The notes under the pieces: generated by a model
Database searches by the model: none
The model's input: only the letters and a program-made list of their open reading frames with translations
Told to the model about the DNA's origin: nothing
Part shown: positions 8,276 to 17,776 of the stretch, piece by piece
Layout: each line of letters starts with the position of its first letter
Position numbering within the stretch: the first letter of the stretch is position 1
Position numbers and translations under genes: made by a program
From: a virus
Length of the DNA: 29,358 nt
IMG/VR virus record: IMGVR_UViG_3300020183_000346
Coordinates: 1-29,358 of that record
Reading direction: 5' to 3' (one strand)

Positions 8276-8316
8276 AAGTGATTGACATTGGCAGTTTACA
8301 GGATACAATCTCGACA

Positions 8317-9348
8317 ATGGCTCAGTTCATAGACACAAAGTACATCAATCTGTTGTCTCCAAGGCTTGAGCGATTTCAATGGAAGAAACCTAACCTAGCG
8401 GCATGCCGATGTCCAATTTGTGGTGACTCATCCAAGAGCAAACAGAAGGTTCGATTTTACTTCTACGAGAAGAGCGGCAACTTCTTTGTACGATGCCACA
8501 ACTGTGACTACAGCACAACACTTGGCAGTCTCATTCGCCACATGGATGGTAATCTGTATCGGCAATACTGCTTTGAGAATCTGAAGGACAAGAACGACAA
8601 TGGCATCTTTGTTCGGAAAGAACAATCGGAACCAAAGAAGCCTACACTTCCTGAAAACGCCGTTCTTGATGAGATACCAAAGTTATCAGAACTATCATCA
8701 TCTCACCCTGCTGTAGAGTGGGCGAGAAGCAGAAAGATTCCGAAGGCAAAGTTCGACTTGCTCCACTATGCGGACAACTTTGCTGAGTGGGTGTCTCTTA
8801 TAGATCCCGATGCGAATGTCGGTGATGATCAGAGAGTGGTTATACCCATCTTCTCCCGCACGGGTGCGCTCACGGGCGCACAGGGGCGCATGCTCGGGCA
8901 GGCGCAGGCGCACGGGCGTGAGGTGAGATACATTACCATCAAGGCAGACAAGGACGGTGGGAGGCTCTGGTATGGTCTTGAGCGAGTGGATCCTGATAGA
9001 CCTTTGGTTGTTGTTGAAGGCCCAATCGACAGTCTATTCTTGACTAATGGTGTTGCTATGTTGGGTTTAGCCGATCCACTAAACATTCCTGTTGGTGTTC
9101 CTACAGACAAGATTGTCTATGCTTTAGATAACGAACCTAGAAACAAACAAGTCGTTGAGGCAATGGAAACGCTCATTGAAGCAGGAAGATCTGTCTGTAT
9201 TTGGAGTCCCCGTGTAAATGGAATCAAGGACATAAACGACATGGTTCTCAAGGGAATTCATGCAGCAGAGATCGAGTCAATCATTCGTGAATGTACATTG
9301 TCTGGTCTTTCTGCCAAACTTGCAATAAAGACTTGGAAGCGAGTCTAA
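8317..9348 (+). CDS. 61: DNA primase, T4 gp61-like
   Basis: Makes RNA primers for lagging-strand synthesis with the replicative helicase. From the ATG at 8317 the protein has 343 residues, almost the length of T4 gp61 (342). The N-terminus holds a zinc-binding domain, C32-x2-C35 and C60-x2-C63 (CPICGDSSK, CHNCDYS), after the family segment INLLSPRLERF. The catalytic half has TOPRIM-like motifs VVVEGPIDS (E234) and YALDNE, then DINDMV. The reading frame opens upstream at a GTG (8278), but the ATG start fits the family length and begins just before the conserved block; only AGGA about 13 bases upstream is visible, so the start is not certain. Residues about 180-203 are coded by an unusually GC-rich, repetitive patch (8855-8924). 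The family call is strong. Confidence 0.85.
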   Translation: MAQFIDTKYINLLSPRLERFQWKKPNLAACRCPICGDSSKSKQKVRFYFYEKSGNFFVRCHNCDYSTTLGSLIRHMDGNLYRQYCFENLKDKNDNGIFVRKEQSEPKKPTLPENAVLDEIPKLSELSSSHPAVEWARSRKIPKAKFDLLHYADNFAEWVSLIDPDANVGDDQRVVIPIFSRTGALTGAQGRMLGQAQAHGREVRYITIKADKDGGRLWYGLERVDPDRPLVVVEGPIDSLFLTNGVAMLGLADPLNIPVGVPTDKIVYALDNEPRNKQVVEAMETLIEAGRSVCIWSPRVNGIKDINDMVLKGIHAAEIESIIRECTLSGLSAKLAIKTWKRV

Positions 9349-9351
9349 ATA
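9345..9351 (+). promoter_or_regulatory. Late promoter box CTAAATA overlapping primase stop
   Basis: CTAAATA contains the TAA stop codon of the primase gene and ends 18 bases before the ATG at 9370. It could start late transcription of the acidic protein and ThyX independently of primase. Confidence 0.55.
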
Positions 9352-9369
9352 GAATTGTGGGAGCAATTT

Positions 9370-9639
9370 ATGGCAGACAATGATAACATCAACGAGAACA
9401 TCGATGAAAACGAGGAAACTGAAGAGATTGACTTTGAGGATACGGAGAACTCTCCGTTGTCAGATGCAGACATTGAGGAGAGTGAGCATGCAACTGCTGA
9501 CCTTCCTCCAGCGGACCTCATTGACTTGATTTCAAATCAGAAAGCAAGTGAAGCACGGGCTGAAATTTTCCGTGCCCTCTATAACAAGGTCGGAGAGAAG
9601 ATCGAAGACATGAAGACGGGAATTCGCAAAGGCGAATAA
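9370..9639 (+). CDS. Small acidic protein, possibly head-core-like
   Basis: 89 residues. The first half is extremely acidic (NENIDENEETEEIDFEDTE) and likely disordered; the second half, from PPADLIDLISNQKASEARAE to the end, looks like a short amphipathic helical domain. The C-terminal pattern (DLID, EIFRALYNKVGEKI) resembles small prohead-core or internal-head proteins of T4-like marine phages, but I cannot name a family. The ATG at 9370 is preferred over an in-frame TTG at 9355 because GGGAG (9359-9363) lies 6 bases before it. It follows a late-type promoter box, which fits a virion or assembly role. A DNA-mimic or inhibitor function would also fit the acidity (speculative). Confidence 0.6.
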   Translation: MADNDNINENIDENEETEEIDFEDTENSPLSDADIEESEHATADLPPADLIDLISNQKASEARAEIFRALYNKVGEKIEDMKTGIRKGE

Positions 9640-9657
9640 CAACTAGGAGTTTTTATC

Positions 9658-10377
9658 ATGAGTGGGAAGTGTGATATTGTCCCCGTACTTGATGCGGGGT
9701 ATGTTCAATATGTGGATCATATGGGAGATGACTTGACTGTTGTCAACGCCGCCCGTGTATCTTTCAACAAAGAAAGCGATTGGGATGGTGAACAACAATT
9801 GACAGGTGCAATCAAAGGTAAAGCACTTTCAGGTAAAGATCGAAAGTTGATTGATTACCTTGCAAAGCACAAACATTGGACACCATTTGGTCACCCACAG
9901 ATTACATTACGAATCAGTGCGCCAATCTCAATTCGAACTCAACTATTCAAGCACAAGCAAGGATTCGTTGAGAACGAGGTTTCTCGTCGTTATGTTACAG
10001 AAGATCCGACATTCTACATTCCTAAATGGAGATCTAAACCCACGAATGGAGCAAAACAAGGGAGCGAGGACTTCATCGATGATAAGCAGCGTGTTGACTA
10101 CTTTGACGAACTGTATCTTCAAGTTGTATCGAAGGCTCATGGATACTATGAGTACCTTATTCAGCAGGGAGTAGCCCCTGAACAGGCAAGGTTCATTTTG
10201 CCACAGGGAGCCTATACCGAATGGTGGTGGACGGGTAGTCTGGCTGCATATGCTAGAGTATATTCCCTCCGTTCAGATCCCCATGCCCAATGGGAAGTCA
10301 GATCATATGCACAGGCTATTTCCAAGATTATAGAACCTCTATATCCTGTCTCTTGGAACGCTCTAACCTGTCAATAA
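9658..10377 (+). CDS. thyX: Flavin-dependent thymidylate synthase (ThyX)
   Basis: Converts dUMP to dTMP with methylenetetrahydrofolate, FAD and NADPH, supplying thymidine for phage DNA. It has 239 residues, a usual ThyX length. The signature region reads KHKQGFVENEVSRRY (residues 98-112), a relaxed form of the RHRxxxxNExSxRY motif: both arginines of RHR are lysine and the spacing to NE is one residue longer if aligned from KHK. I recall such a variant from other phage ThyX proteins. Other family features are VNAARVSF (29-36), HWTPFGH (73-79), QARFILPQGAYTEW and the C-terminal SLRSDPHAQWEVR segment. TAGGAG at 9644-9649 lies 8 bases before the ATG. It fits with the B12-dependent ribonucleotide reductase at 18429 as part of a nucleotide-supply set. 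Confidence 0.92.
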   Translation: MSGKCDIVPVLDAGYVQYVDHMGDDLTVVNAARVSFNKESDWDGEQQLTGAIKGKALSGKDRKLIDYLAKHKHWTPFGHPQITLRISAPISIRTQLFKHKQGFVENEVSRRYVTEDPTFYIPKWRSKPTNGAKQGSEDFIDDKQRVDYFDELYLQVVSKAHGYYEYLIQQGVAPEQARFILPQGAYTEWWWTGSLAAYARVYSLRSDPHAQWEVRSYAQAISKIIEPLYPVSWNALTCQ

Positions 10378-10380
10378 ATA
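10373..10380 (+). promoter_or_regulatory. Late promoter box AATAAATA overlapping thyX stop
   Basis: AATAAATA (one mismatch to TATAAATA) includes the TAA stop of thyX and ends 16 bases before the ATG at 10397. It is the presumed main promoter of the fibre operon. Confidence 0.6.
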
Positions 10381-10396
10381 CAGGTTGGTGCGGTGA

Positions 10397-12043
<1,647 letters not shown>

Positions 12044-12077
12044 AGAATGCATTTGTTTTGAGTCAAGGTGAAATCTT

Positions 12078-13046
12078 ATGATTACAGGAAACAGCATCAT
12101 TCGAATAAGGCGTGGTGCCACGGGGGGAGTTATTCCCGTGGGTCTTACCTATGGCGAACTTGCTGTAAATATTACAGATCGCAAACTATATGTCGGAAAC
12201 GAGACAGGTGCTTCTGTAGAGATAATCGGTAGCGGTGTAGGCACAGGTGGTGGAGCAGAGACCACTTGGTCAAATCCTGCCCCAACAACCACAACGGACC
12301 TTGAAGGGGTTCCTGTCGGAAGCACATTTGAATTTGGAACAACTGCAATAGAGATACTTGAGCAGATTCTCTATGCTCCCGCCGCACCACCGCCACCACC
12401 TCCATACACATCAGTATCCTTTTCTAATTTCTCATCGGGTCTTGCGTCAACATATGAATTGGGAGAGACAGCAGGCAATGGATCTTTGTCTGTTTCTTGG
12501 ACAGCATCACAACCACATGACAATTGGGTTCCTGCAAGTGCATACATCAGTTATAGTGGATTGTCGAACGGTCAGGCTCTAACGGGCGCAAGCCCGACCG
12601 CAGGAAGTGCAGTTGCTGTTTACCCTGCGTTTAGATCAACGAGTCTATCATCAAACACAGTCACCATCACTCTAACGGGTCAGCAAGATCAGGGATCTAA
12701 TCCATCGACTTCAACAACAAGTAGATGGTGGACAAAGGCTTATTGGGGCAAGTCAACAAATGCATCATTGACAGACCCACTCGCACTATCAAATGGTAGT
12801 GATGTTGTCGTTACATCAGGAACAACAATAACAGCAAGCACAACAGATGCCGGTGGCTACTTCTATTTCTTCATCAACAATTATTACTCTGTCAGCAGCA
12901 TGACGCTTGCAGGATTTCCCGTTGCTTTGAATGGAGTTTCAACTGCATCTGTTGTCAATTCACAAGGCTTTACATCAACATATAAGATTTACAGAAGTTT
13001 TTATGAGTTACCCGGTCCTCTAGATATTGTTGTCGTTTACGCATAA
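12078..13046 (+). CDS. Tail-fibre/receptor-binding protein with Mtd-N-like head
   Basis: 322 residues. The N-terminus RIRRGATGGVIPVGLTYGEL followed by AVNITDRKLYVGN matches the short N-terminal module of many phage fibres (the 'major tropism determinant N-terminal domain' type), thought to attach the fibre to its base. A glycine-rich spacer, a linker that includes PPPPPP (about residue 107) and a Ser/Thr/Gly-rich beta body follow. TSTTSRWWTKAYWGKST and GGYFYFFINNYY suggest a compact C-terminal binding domain. The ATG lies behind AAGGTG (12065-12070). It is followed within 2 bases by the next fibre gene. The positions 12583-12596 form a perfect GC hairpin with a GCAA loop inside the gene. Family-level call is good; target unknown. 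Confidence 0.75.
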   Translation: MITGNSIIRIRRGATGGVIPVGLTYGELAVNITDRKLYVGNETGASVEIIGSGVGTGGGAETTWSNPAPTTTTDLEGVPVGSTFEFGTTAIEILEQILYAPAAPPPPPPYTSVSFSNFSSGLASTYELGETAGNGSLSVSWTASQPHDNWVPASAYISYSGLSNGQALTGASPTAGSAVAVYPAFRSTSLSSNTVTITLTGQQDQGSNPSTSTTSRWWTKAYWGKSTNASLTDPLALSNGSDVVVTSGTTITASTTDAGGYFYFFINNYYSVSSMTLAGFPVALNGVSTASVVNSQGFTSTYKIYRSFYELPGPLDIVVVYA

Positions 13047-13048
13047 TC

Positions 13049-15469
13049 ATGCCAATCACAGGAACAATTCCATTAACAGGTGTGCTTGCTCCAACATCAG
13101 AGTTGGCAACATATCCAATCACTGATCCGAGATGGGGAAAAGGTGGACTTAGAACTGTAGGAACAACAGCAGACCGTGATGCCATTCCACAACTTCGGCG
13201 TGAAGAAGGGATGGTCGTTTATGTGAGTGGTCTGAGCGGTGGTCTCTACTACTCCCTTCGTGGAGGAACAGGTAATGAACATTGGGAGATATTTCAGTCT
13301 GGTACAGGAGACACAGTTCAAGCAGGACACGGCATTGCAATCAGTTCGTCTAGTAGCACCAAGACAATCTTCAACACAGGTGTCACGGGATTCAATGGTC
13401 TTACTGGTAATGTGACACTAACTGGTGATGGTCAAGCAATTCTAGGTAAAGACAACAATAGAATCTCAGTTCGTGAAGCAAGCACCTCCGTAACTGGTGT
13501 CGCTTCATTCAACTCAAGTTACTTTGATGTTGCCAATGGTGCTGTGAGTGCAAAAAATATCAATATCAACGATAGTGTTGGGGGATTAGGCACACTTGTA
13601 CTAGGAGACTCTCGTACATTTGGTGGTAAAGACATTTCAGTTGCTTGGCAGGGTGGCAGTAACTTAGTTTTTACAAATCTAGGTGTCACTAGTTTCAATG
13701 GTCTTACTGGAACTGTAACACTCACAGGTGATGGTCAAGCAATTCTAGGTAAACTCAACAATAGAATCTCAGTTCGTGAAGCAAGCACCTCCGTAACTGG
13801 TGTCGCTTCGTTCAACTCAAGTTACTTTGATGTTGCCAATGGTGCTGTGAGTCTCAAGTCAGGCTATCAAGTCACAGGAGATACCGTAGTTGCAGGAACG
13901 AATGTAAGCATCAGTAGAAATGGTAATACTGTAACTGTCTCCTCAAGTTCGGCCTCATCGACAACAATAGTCAATGGTGTCACAGGAATTGGATTCGGGG
14001 ATGATATTGGTCTCACAGGTAAGATCAATTTGACTGCTGGATCTGGTATCTCAATCACTGGTGCTGTGAATGGTGATGGGGTTCGTCAAGTTACTATTAC
14101 AAACACAGGCATTACAGGGATTAGGTATCCTACAAATTTAGGAGGAAATTCATATCGAACTGGTGCATTTACAATAACCGGATCTCAGTATATCTCTGTT
14201 TTTAGTACAGATGGTGGCGACACAATAGAAATCGGAAATGATGGAGTACAAACATTCAATGGTCTAGGTGGCGCAAGAACTTTAACTGGTGATGGTGGTG
14301 CTGTTCAGGGTAAAGTTAACACTAGAATCTCAGTTCGTCTAGCAACTGATTCTCTTACTGGTGTCGCTTCGTTCAACTCAAGTTACTTTGATGTTTCCGC
14401 AAATGGTGCTGTGAGTTTAAAGAGTGGCTATCAAGTCACAGGAGATACAGTAGTTGCAGGACACGGCATTGCAATCAGTTCATCCAACAATACCAAGACA
14501 ATCTTCAACACAGGTGTCACTAGTTTTAATGGTCTCACTGGAAATGTGACACTTACAGGTGATGGTCAAGCAATTCTAGGTAAACTCAACAATCAAATTA
14601 GCGCAAGAGTTCCTACTGTCTGTGGAATAACAGGTGTTGTTGGTTTACTTTGTGGGGGTGGATTGATCATCAATAATGATGGTCTAATTTCTTTTGATGG
14701 CGGCGGTCCACCACCGCCTGATGGTTGTGCTCCAGATTGTAGTGTTTATAATGGTAATGAAGCACTTTGTGTAGCAGCCGGATGTGCGTACTGTCGAAAT
14801 AGTGGCGTGTGTGTTTGTGACACATCAAGTTCAGTATGCTTGGGTGGCTGGCAGACTTTCAACGCAAAGTTCAGTCAACTAAACACAGGATTAGGTGTAT
14901 CAGGAACATCATCTGGAAACATATCTTACATCTATCTTGATGTTGGTAATCTTGCAACCATGGGTTCGACAATTGAATCCTCAGACTCTGTTCTATTCTT
15001 CGATGCTAACGAACCTGGTATAATCAAAACCAAGAAAGCATCGATCAGTAAACTTCTGCTCGATAATGATAATCTGTTTGAAAGTAAGACTCCAAACCAA
15101 CTCACAAGAAACGCAAAGGCAAGTACAATTGAGTTTTCGGTGGTACTTGGTGATGTTGCAGCGGGATCACAAGGGCTTCTCAAGGGCGCAAGCGCACACT
15201 ACTACATTGCACAAAACACCGTCAGATCCTTGAATGGAATGACAGGTGATCTTGAGTTCATGCTCAATGGGTGCACAGGTGATGGTAGTGGAAATATCAC
15301 AATCACGGGAACAGTAAATGAAGTTACAGTTACAAACAATTGCCCAACAATTGTGATTGGACTGCCCGACAATGTCATGGTTCCCTACATCAGTATATCA
15401 GGTGGAACTTTCACAGAAACCGTAAGTGCGAACCTATTTATAGGAAGTATCGTAGGGGGAACCTTCTAA
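13049..15469 (+). CDS. Repeat-built tail fibre protein
   Basis: 806 residues. The N-terminus (1-90) includes TADRDAIPQLRREEGMVVYV, typical of phage fibre base domains. The shaft then repeats a module of about 53 residues (FNGLTGNVTLTGDGQAILGK ... SVTGVASFNSSYFDV ... NGAVS) three times, plus a partial fourth copy, between residues about 115 and 517. A small cysteine-rich insert (residues about 555-600, CAPDC, CAYC, CVC) may be a disulfide-bonded or metal-binding knob. The C-terminus is beta-rich and ends FIGSIVGGTF, like the end of the collagen protein (VSGGVF). The start ATG is 2 bases after the upstream stop, with no visible Shine-Dalgarno, so translation is probably by reinitiation. The role is likely receptor recognition or fibre shaft. 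Confidence 0.8.
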   Translation: MPITGTIPLTGVLAPTSELATYPITDPRWGKGGLRTVGTTADRDAIPQLRREEGMVVYVSGLSGGLYYSLRGGTGNEHWEIFQSGTGDTVQAGHGIAISSSSSTKTIFNTGVTGFNGLTGNVTLTGDGQAILGKDNNRISVREASTSVTGVASFNSSYFDVANGAVSAKNININDSVGGLGTLVLGDSRTFGGKDISVAWQGGSNLVFTNLGVTSFNGLTGTVTLTGDGQAILGKLNNRISVREASTSVTGVASFNSSYFDVANGAVSLKSGYQVTGDTVVAGTNVSISRNGNTVTVSSSSASSTTIVNGVTGIGFGDDIGLTGKINLTAGSGISITGAVNGDGVRQVTITNTGITGIRYPTNLGGNSYRTGAFTITGSQYISVFSTDGGDTIEIGNDGVQTFNGLGGARTLTGDGGAVQGKVNTRISVRLATDSLTGVASFNSSYFDVSANGAVSLKSGYQVTGDTVVAGHGIAISSSNNTKTIFNTGVTSFNGLTGNVTLTGDGQAILGKLNNQISARVPTVCGITGVVGLLCGGGLIINNDGLISFDGGGPPPPDGCAPDCSVYNGNEALCVAAGCAYCRNSGVCVCDTSSSVCLGGWQTFNAKFSQLNTGLGVSGTSSGNISYIYLDVGNLATMGSTIESSDSVLFFDANEPGIIKTKKASISKLLLDNDNLFESKTPNQLTRNAKASTIEFSVVLGDVAAGSQGLLKGASAHYYIAQNTVRSLNGMTGDLEFMLNGCTGDGSGNITITGTVNEVTVTNNCPTIVIGLPDNVMVPYISISGGTFTETVSANLFIGSIVGGTF
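13391..14599 (+). repeat. Four copies of a ~160-bp intragenic repeat
   Basis: Copies lie at 13391-13549 and 13694-13852 (159 bases each), 14255-14416 (162 bases) and a truncated one at 14525-14599. Copies 1 and 2 are almost identical at DNA level across their last ~110 bases. Copy 3 is more diverged. All are in frame, so recombination would change module number without breaking the reading frame. Confidence 0.85.
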
Positions 15470-15472
15470 ATA
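15466..15472 (+). promoter_or_regulatory. Late promoter box CTAAATA overlapping fibre stop
   Basis: CTAAATA includes the TAA stop of the 13049-15469 gene and ends only 10 bases before the ATG at 15483. Predicted leader is about 5 bases, with no Shine-Dalgarno inside it. Confidence 0.55.
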
Positions 15473-15482
15473 GGTATAGAAC

Positions 15483-16892
15483 ATGTCAAAGCAAAGCACA
15501 ATTCAACATTACTTCTCGCTCACACCCGCAGGCGTACCCGCAGGCGCAGGAATGACTTATGGCGAAATCGCCATCAATGTTGCTGATGAGAAACTGTTCA
15601 TTGAGAATGTGAATGGTGATGTTATTTCTCTCTCGCAGACAAAGGATCTGTCGGGGGCATTTGCACACTCGGATCAGGTTGTGACTTCAGTCAACGGAGC
15701 AACAGGTGCGATCACAAATGTTGCTAGAACAAATACGGCACAGACCTTTACGGGATTGCAGACTTTTGCCAACGGTATCACCGCTGTGGGCGGGACATTC
15801 GGAAATATTTCTGCTGCCGGTGCTTCATTTGGTGCTGACATATTTGTTCAGGGTATTAGAGTTGGTAGAGGTGGAGCAGGAGATTTAAACAGCGTTGCTA
15901 TTGGTGCAGATGCTCTTCCGGCTGGCGCATTCAATGTTGCTATCGGAAGAAGTGCGCTGCAAACAGCAGTAAGTCCAAGCAACAATGTTGCTATTGGGTG
16001 GCAGTCTCAAATGTCAGGAGAATCTCCAATCAACAATGTATCTATTGGTGCAAACTCTCTAAAATTGAACAGATTTGGTCAGGGTAATGTTGCGATTGGA
16101 TATGAGGCACTCCTCAACACAACGAGCAATGCCAATACAGCCATAGGTTCAATGGCACTTAGAAATACAACAACTGGATTCAGAAACACCTCAATCGGTA
16201 ATGAATCTCTCTACAGTAATACTTTAGGTGTTGCAAATGTCGCAATTGGTTATCAAGCAGGAAGATATCGTGGAGAATTTACTGCGTTATTCCCTAATGA
16301 TTTGGACAATGAAGAGATTTTTGCTTCGTCAAGAACTACAGGCACAGGTGGAATTTACATTGGTCAGTGGTCCAGAGCATCTGCAAATGGAACCGTGAAA
16401 GAAATTGTGATTGGTTCAGAAGCACTAGGTCTTGGATCAAACACAGCAGTCATTGGTGCAACTTCGCAAGTCTCTGCGACCATCTACGGAACTTTGAATC
16501 TGCCGGGTGGATTGAGTTCTGCATCAAACACCACACTCTCTGGAGTTAGAATCGTCAATGAAGGAGTCTATTGGAATGGCTCACAGAGAACAGTTTCAAT
16601 TAGTTTCCTTAGTGGTCAAGTACAAACCTTAACTGGAATTGGCTCGGGTGCAACAGGAGCAACCGCAATTTACTTTGCGGATGCACCGTCAACTGGTGCA
16701 GCATCGGTAACAGTAATCATCACAAACGGTGGGCAGATGACAGGCAATCAGGACTTCTGGAGTTCGAAGATCGAATGGCCGGGTGGCGTTAAGCCTGCAC
16801 TATCGTTTAACGGTATTGATGTTGTATCGTTCTTGACTGTTGATGGTGGAACAAACATCTATGGATTCCTTGGTGGATTGAACTTCTTATGA
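15483..16892 (+). CDS. Fibre protein with YadA-head-like repeats
   Basis: 469 residues. The N-terminus (residues 5-50, with MTYGEIAINVADEKLFIENV) is the same kind of fibre-base module as in the 12078 protein. After a Gly/Ala/Thr-rich linker, residues about 137-262 carry repeated NVAIG-type units (VAIGADAL, NVAIGRSAL, NVAIGWQS, NVAIGYEAL, NTAIGSMAL, NTSIGNESL, NVAIGYQAG). These are the short beta-roll repeats of YadA-like trimeric adhesin heads, about 14-23 residues apart. A C-terminal beta domain follows. The protein is probably a trimeric tail fibre or side fibre binding the host surface. It starts very close to a late box with no clear Shine-Dalgarno. The stop overlaps the next ATG (ATGA). 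A 12-base GC-rich unit is repeated at 15526-15549. Confidence 0.8.
   Translation: MSKQSTIQHYFSLTPAGVPAGAGMTYGEIAINVADEKLFIENVNGDVISLSQTKDLSGAFAHSDQVVTSVNGATGAITNVARTNTAQTFTGLQTFANGITAVGGTFGNISAAGASFGADIFVQGIRVGRGGAGDLNSVAIGADALPAGAFNVAIGRSALQTAVSPSNNVAIGWQSQMSGESPINNVSIGANSLKLNRFGQGNVAIGYEALLNTTSNANTAIGSMALRNTTTGFRNTSIGNESLYSNTLGVANVAIGYQAGRYRGEFTALFPNDLDNEEIFASSRTTGTGGIYIGQWSRASANGTVKEIVIGSEALGLGSNTAVIGATSQVSATIYGTLNLPGGLSSASNTTLSGVRIVNEGVYWNGSQRTVSISFLSGQVQTLTGIGSGATGATAIYFADAPSTGAASVTVIITNGGQMTGNQDFWSSKIEWPGGVKPALSFNGIDVVSFLTVDGGTNIYGFLGGLNFL
15526..15549 (+). repeat. 12-bp GC-rich tandem repeat inside fibre gene
   Basis: CCGCAGGCGTAC (15526-15537) is followed directly by CCGCAGGCGCAG (15538-15549), coding the AGVPAGAG stretch. 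The piece GGCGTACCC is shared with the 24684 array. Base composition is strikingly unlike the flanks. Confidence 0.6.
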
Positions 16893-17776
16893 TTGGTATT
16901 GTAAGAGCAGCATCAACTTCAAAGACCACATACAACTACCAACTGCTATCCGAAACTGCATTCGGTGCGAGTTCGGGAGCGCAATCTTACTCTATTCCCG
17001 CAGGAACGATTTATCTCGACATAGAGTTGTTTGGTGGTGGTGGTGGTGGTGGGGCTGCAAACAATTTCGCTTTCAATAGAGGCACATGGTATAGCGGTGG
17101 CGGGGGTGGAGCCGGTGGCGGTTACATTAGAGCCAAATATTTCGGTGATGCGGGGGGTCAAATAAATCTAAATCCCGCAGTTGCTATCACAGGAAATATG
17201 CAAGCAAATGACATCATTCATTTCACCGTTGGATCTGCTGGTGCTGGTGCAGCAGCAAACGGGGGATGGGGATCGAGTGGGGGAGCATCTTTCTTACAGT
17301 CTCATCAAAGAAATGGGAATATTATACTGACATTCACAGGACTAACAGCACCAGGAGGCGGTGGAGGTCAGGGTGGAAGATCTGATGGAGGGAGAGCAGC
17401 CGGTGGAGCGACTGCTCCAGCCATCCCATCTCTCAGTATATATTTGGTAGACGCTGCTGCCTCTAGATCGGGAACTGTTGGCGGATTGACTTCGACATCT
17501 GGAAGTTTTGGCGGAACCGGATCATCAGGAGCAGTATCTGGAATAACATCAATAGCAAGTTACTATCAGAACGGCGGATCTGGCGGTAACTTCGTTACAA
17601 ATCAACAACCAAGAGACGGAAAAGGTACAATTGATAACTTTACTTCACCACCAACTTACACAGGTGTCGCCGGAGGCGGCGGTGGGGGCGGATATAACGA
17701 AGCAGGAACAGGACTTACTGCAAGACAAGGTGCAACAGGTGGAATTGGTGGAGTGATATTCAGGGCATACGGATGA
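16889..17776 (+). CDS. Glycine-rich adhesin-like protein
   Basis: 295 residues with long glycine-rich runs: a run of seven glycines (about residues 50-56), GGGGGAGGGY (about 71-80), APGGGGGQGGR, and GGGGGGGY near the end. The pattern of Gly runs between short hydrophobic strands resembles the tip adhesin (gp38-like) of T-even phages, where glycine motifs pack as polyglycine-II helices, and other 'glycine-rich domain' fibre tips. The ending GATGGIGGVIFRAYG fits this class. It overlaps the upstream fibre by 4 bases and the next gene by 4 bases, so it is translationally coupled to both. No cysteine is present. The adhesin role is inferred from composition and position; homology to gp38 is not shown. 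Confidence 0.7.
   Translation: MIGIVRAASTSKTTYNYQLLSETAFGASSGAQSYSIPAGTIYLDIELFGGGGGGGAANNFAFNRGTWYSGGGGGAGGGYIRAKYFGDAGGQINLNPAVAITGNMQANDIIHFTVGSAGAGAAANGGWGSSGGASFLQSHQRNGNIILTFTGLTAPGGGGGQGGRSDGGRAAGGATAPAIPSLSIYLVDAAASRSGTVGGLTSTSGSFGGTGSSGAVSGITSIASYYQNGGSGGNFVTNQQPRDGKGTIDNFTSPPTYTGVAGGGGGGGYNEAGTGLTARQGATGGIGGVIFRAYG

Noticed and set aside
13391-14599. CRISPR-like array from regularly spaced repeats
   Set aside because: Repeats are 160 bases long, in frame and coding for a fibre shaft; no short repeats with unique spacers.
12078-16892. Diversity-generating retroelement acting on the Mtd-N-like fibres
   Set aside because: No reverse transcriptase, template repeat or adenine-mutable C-terminal variable repeat was seen; only the N-terminal base module resembles Mtd.
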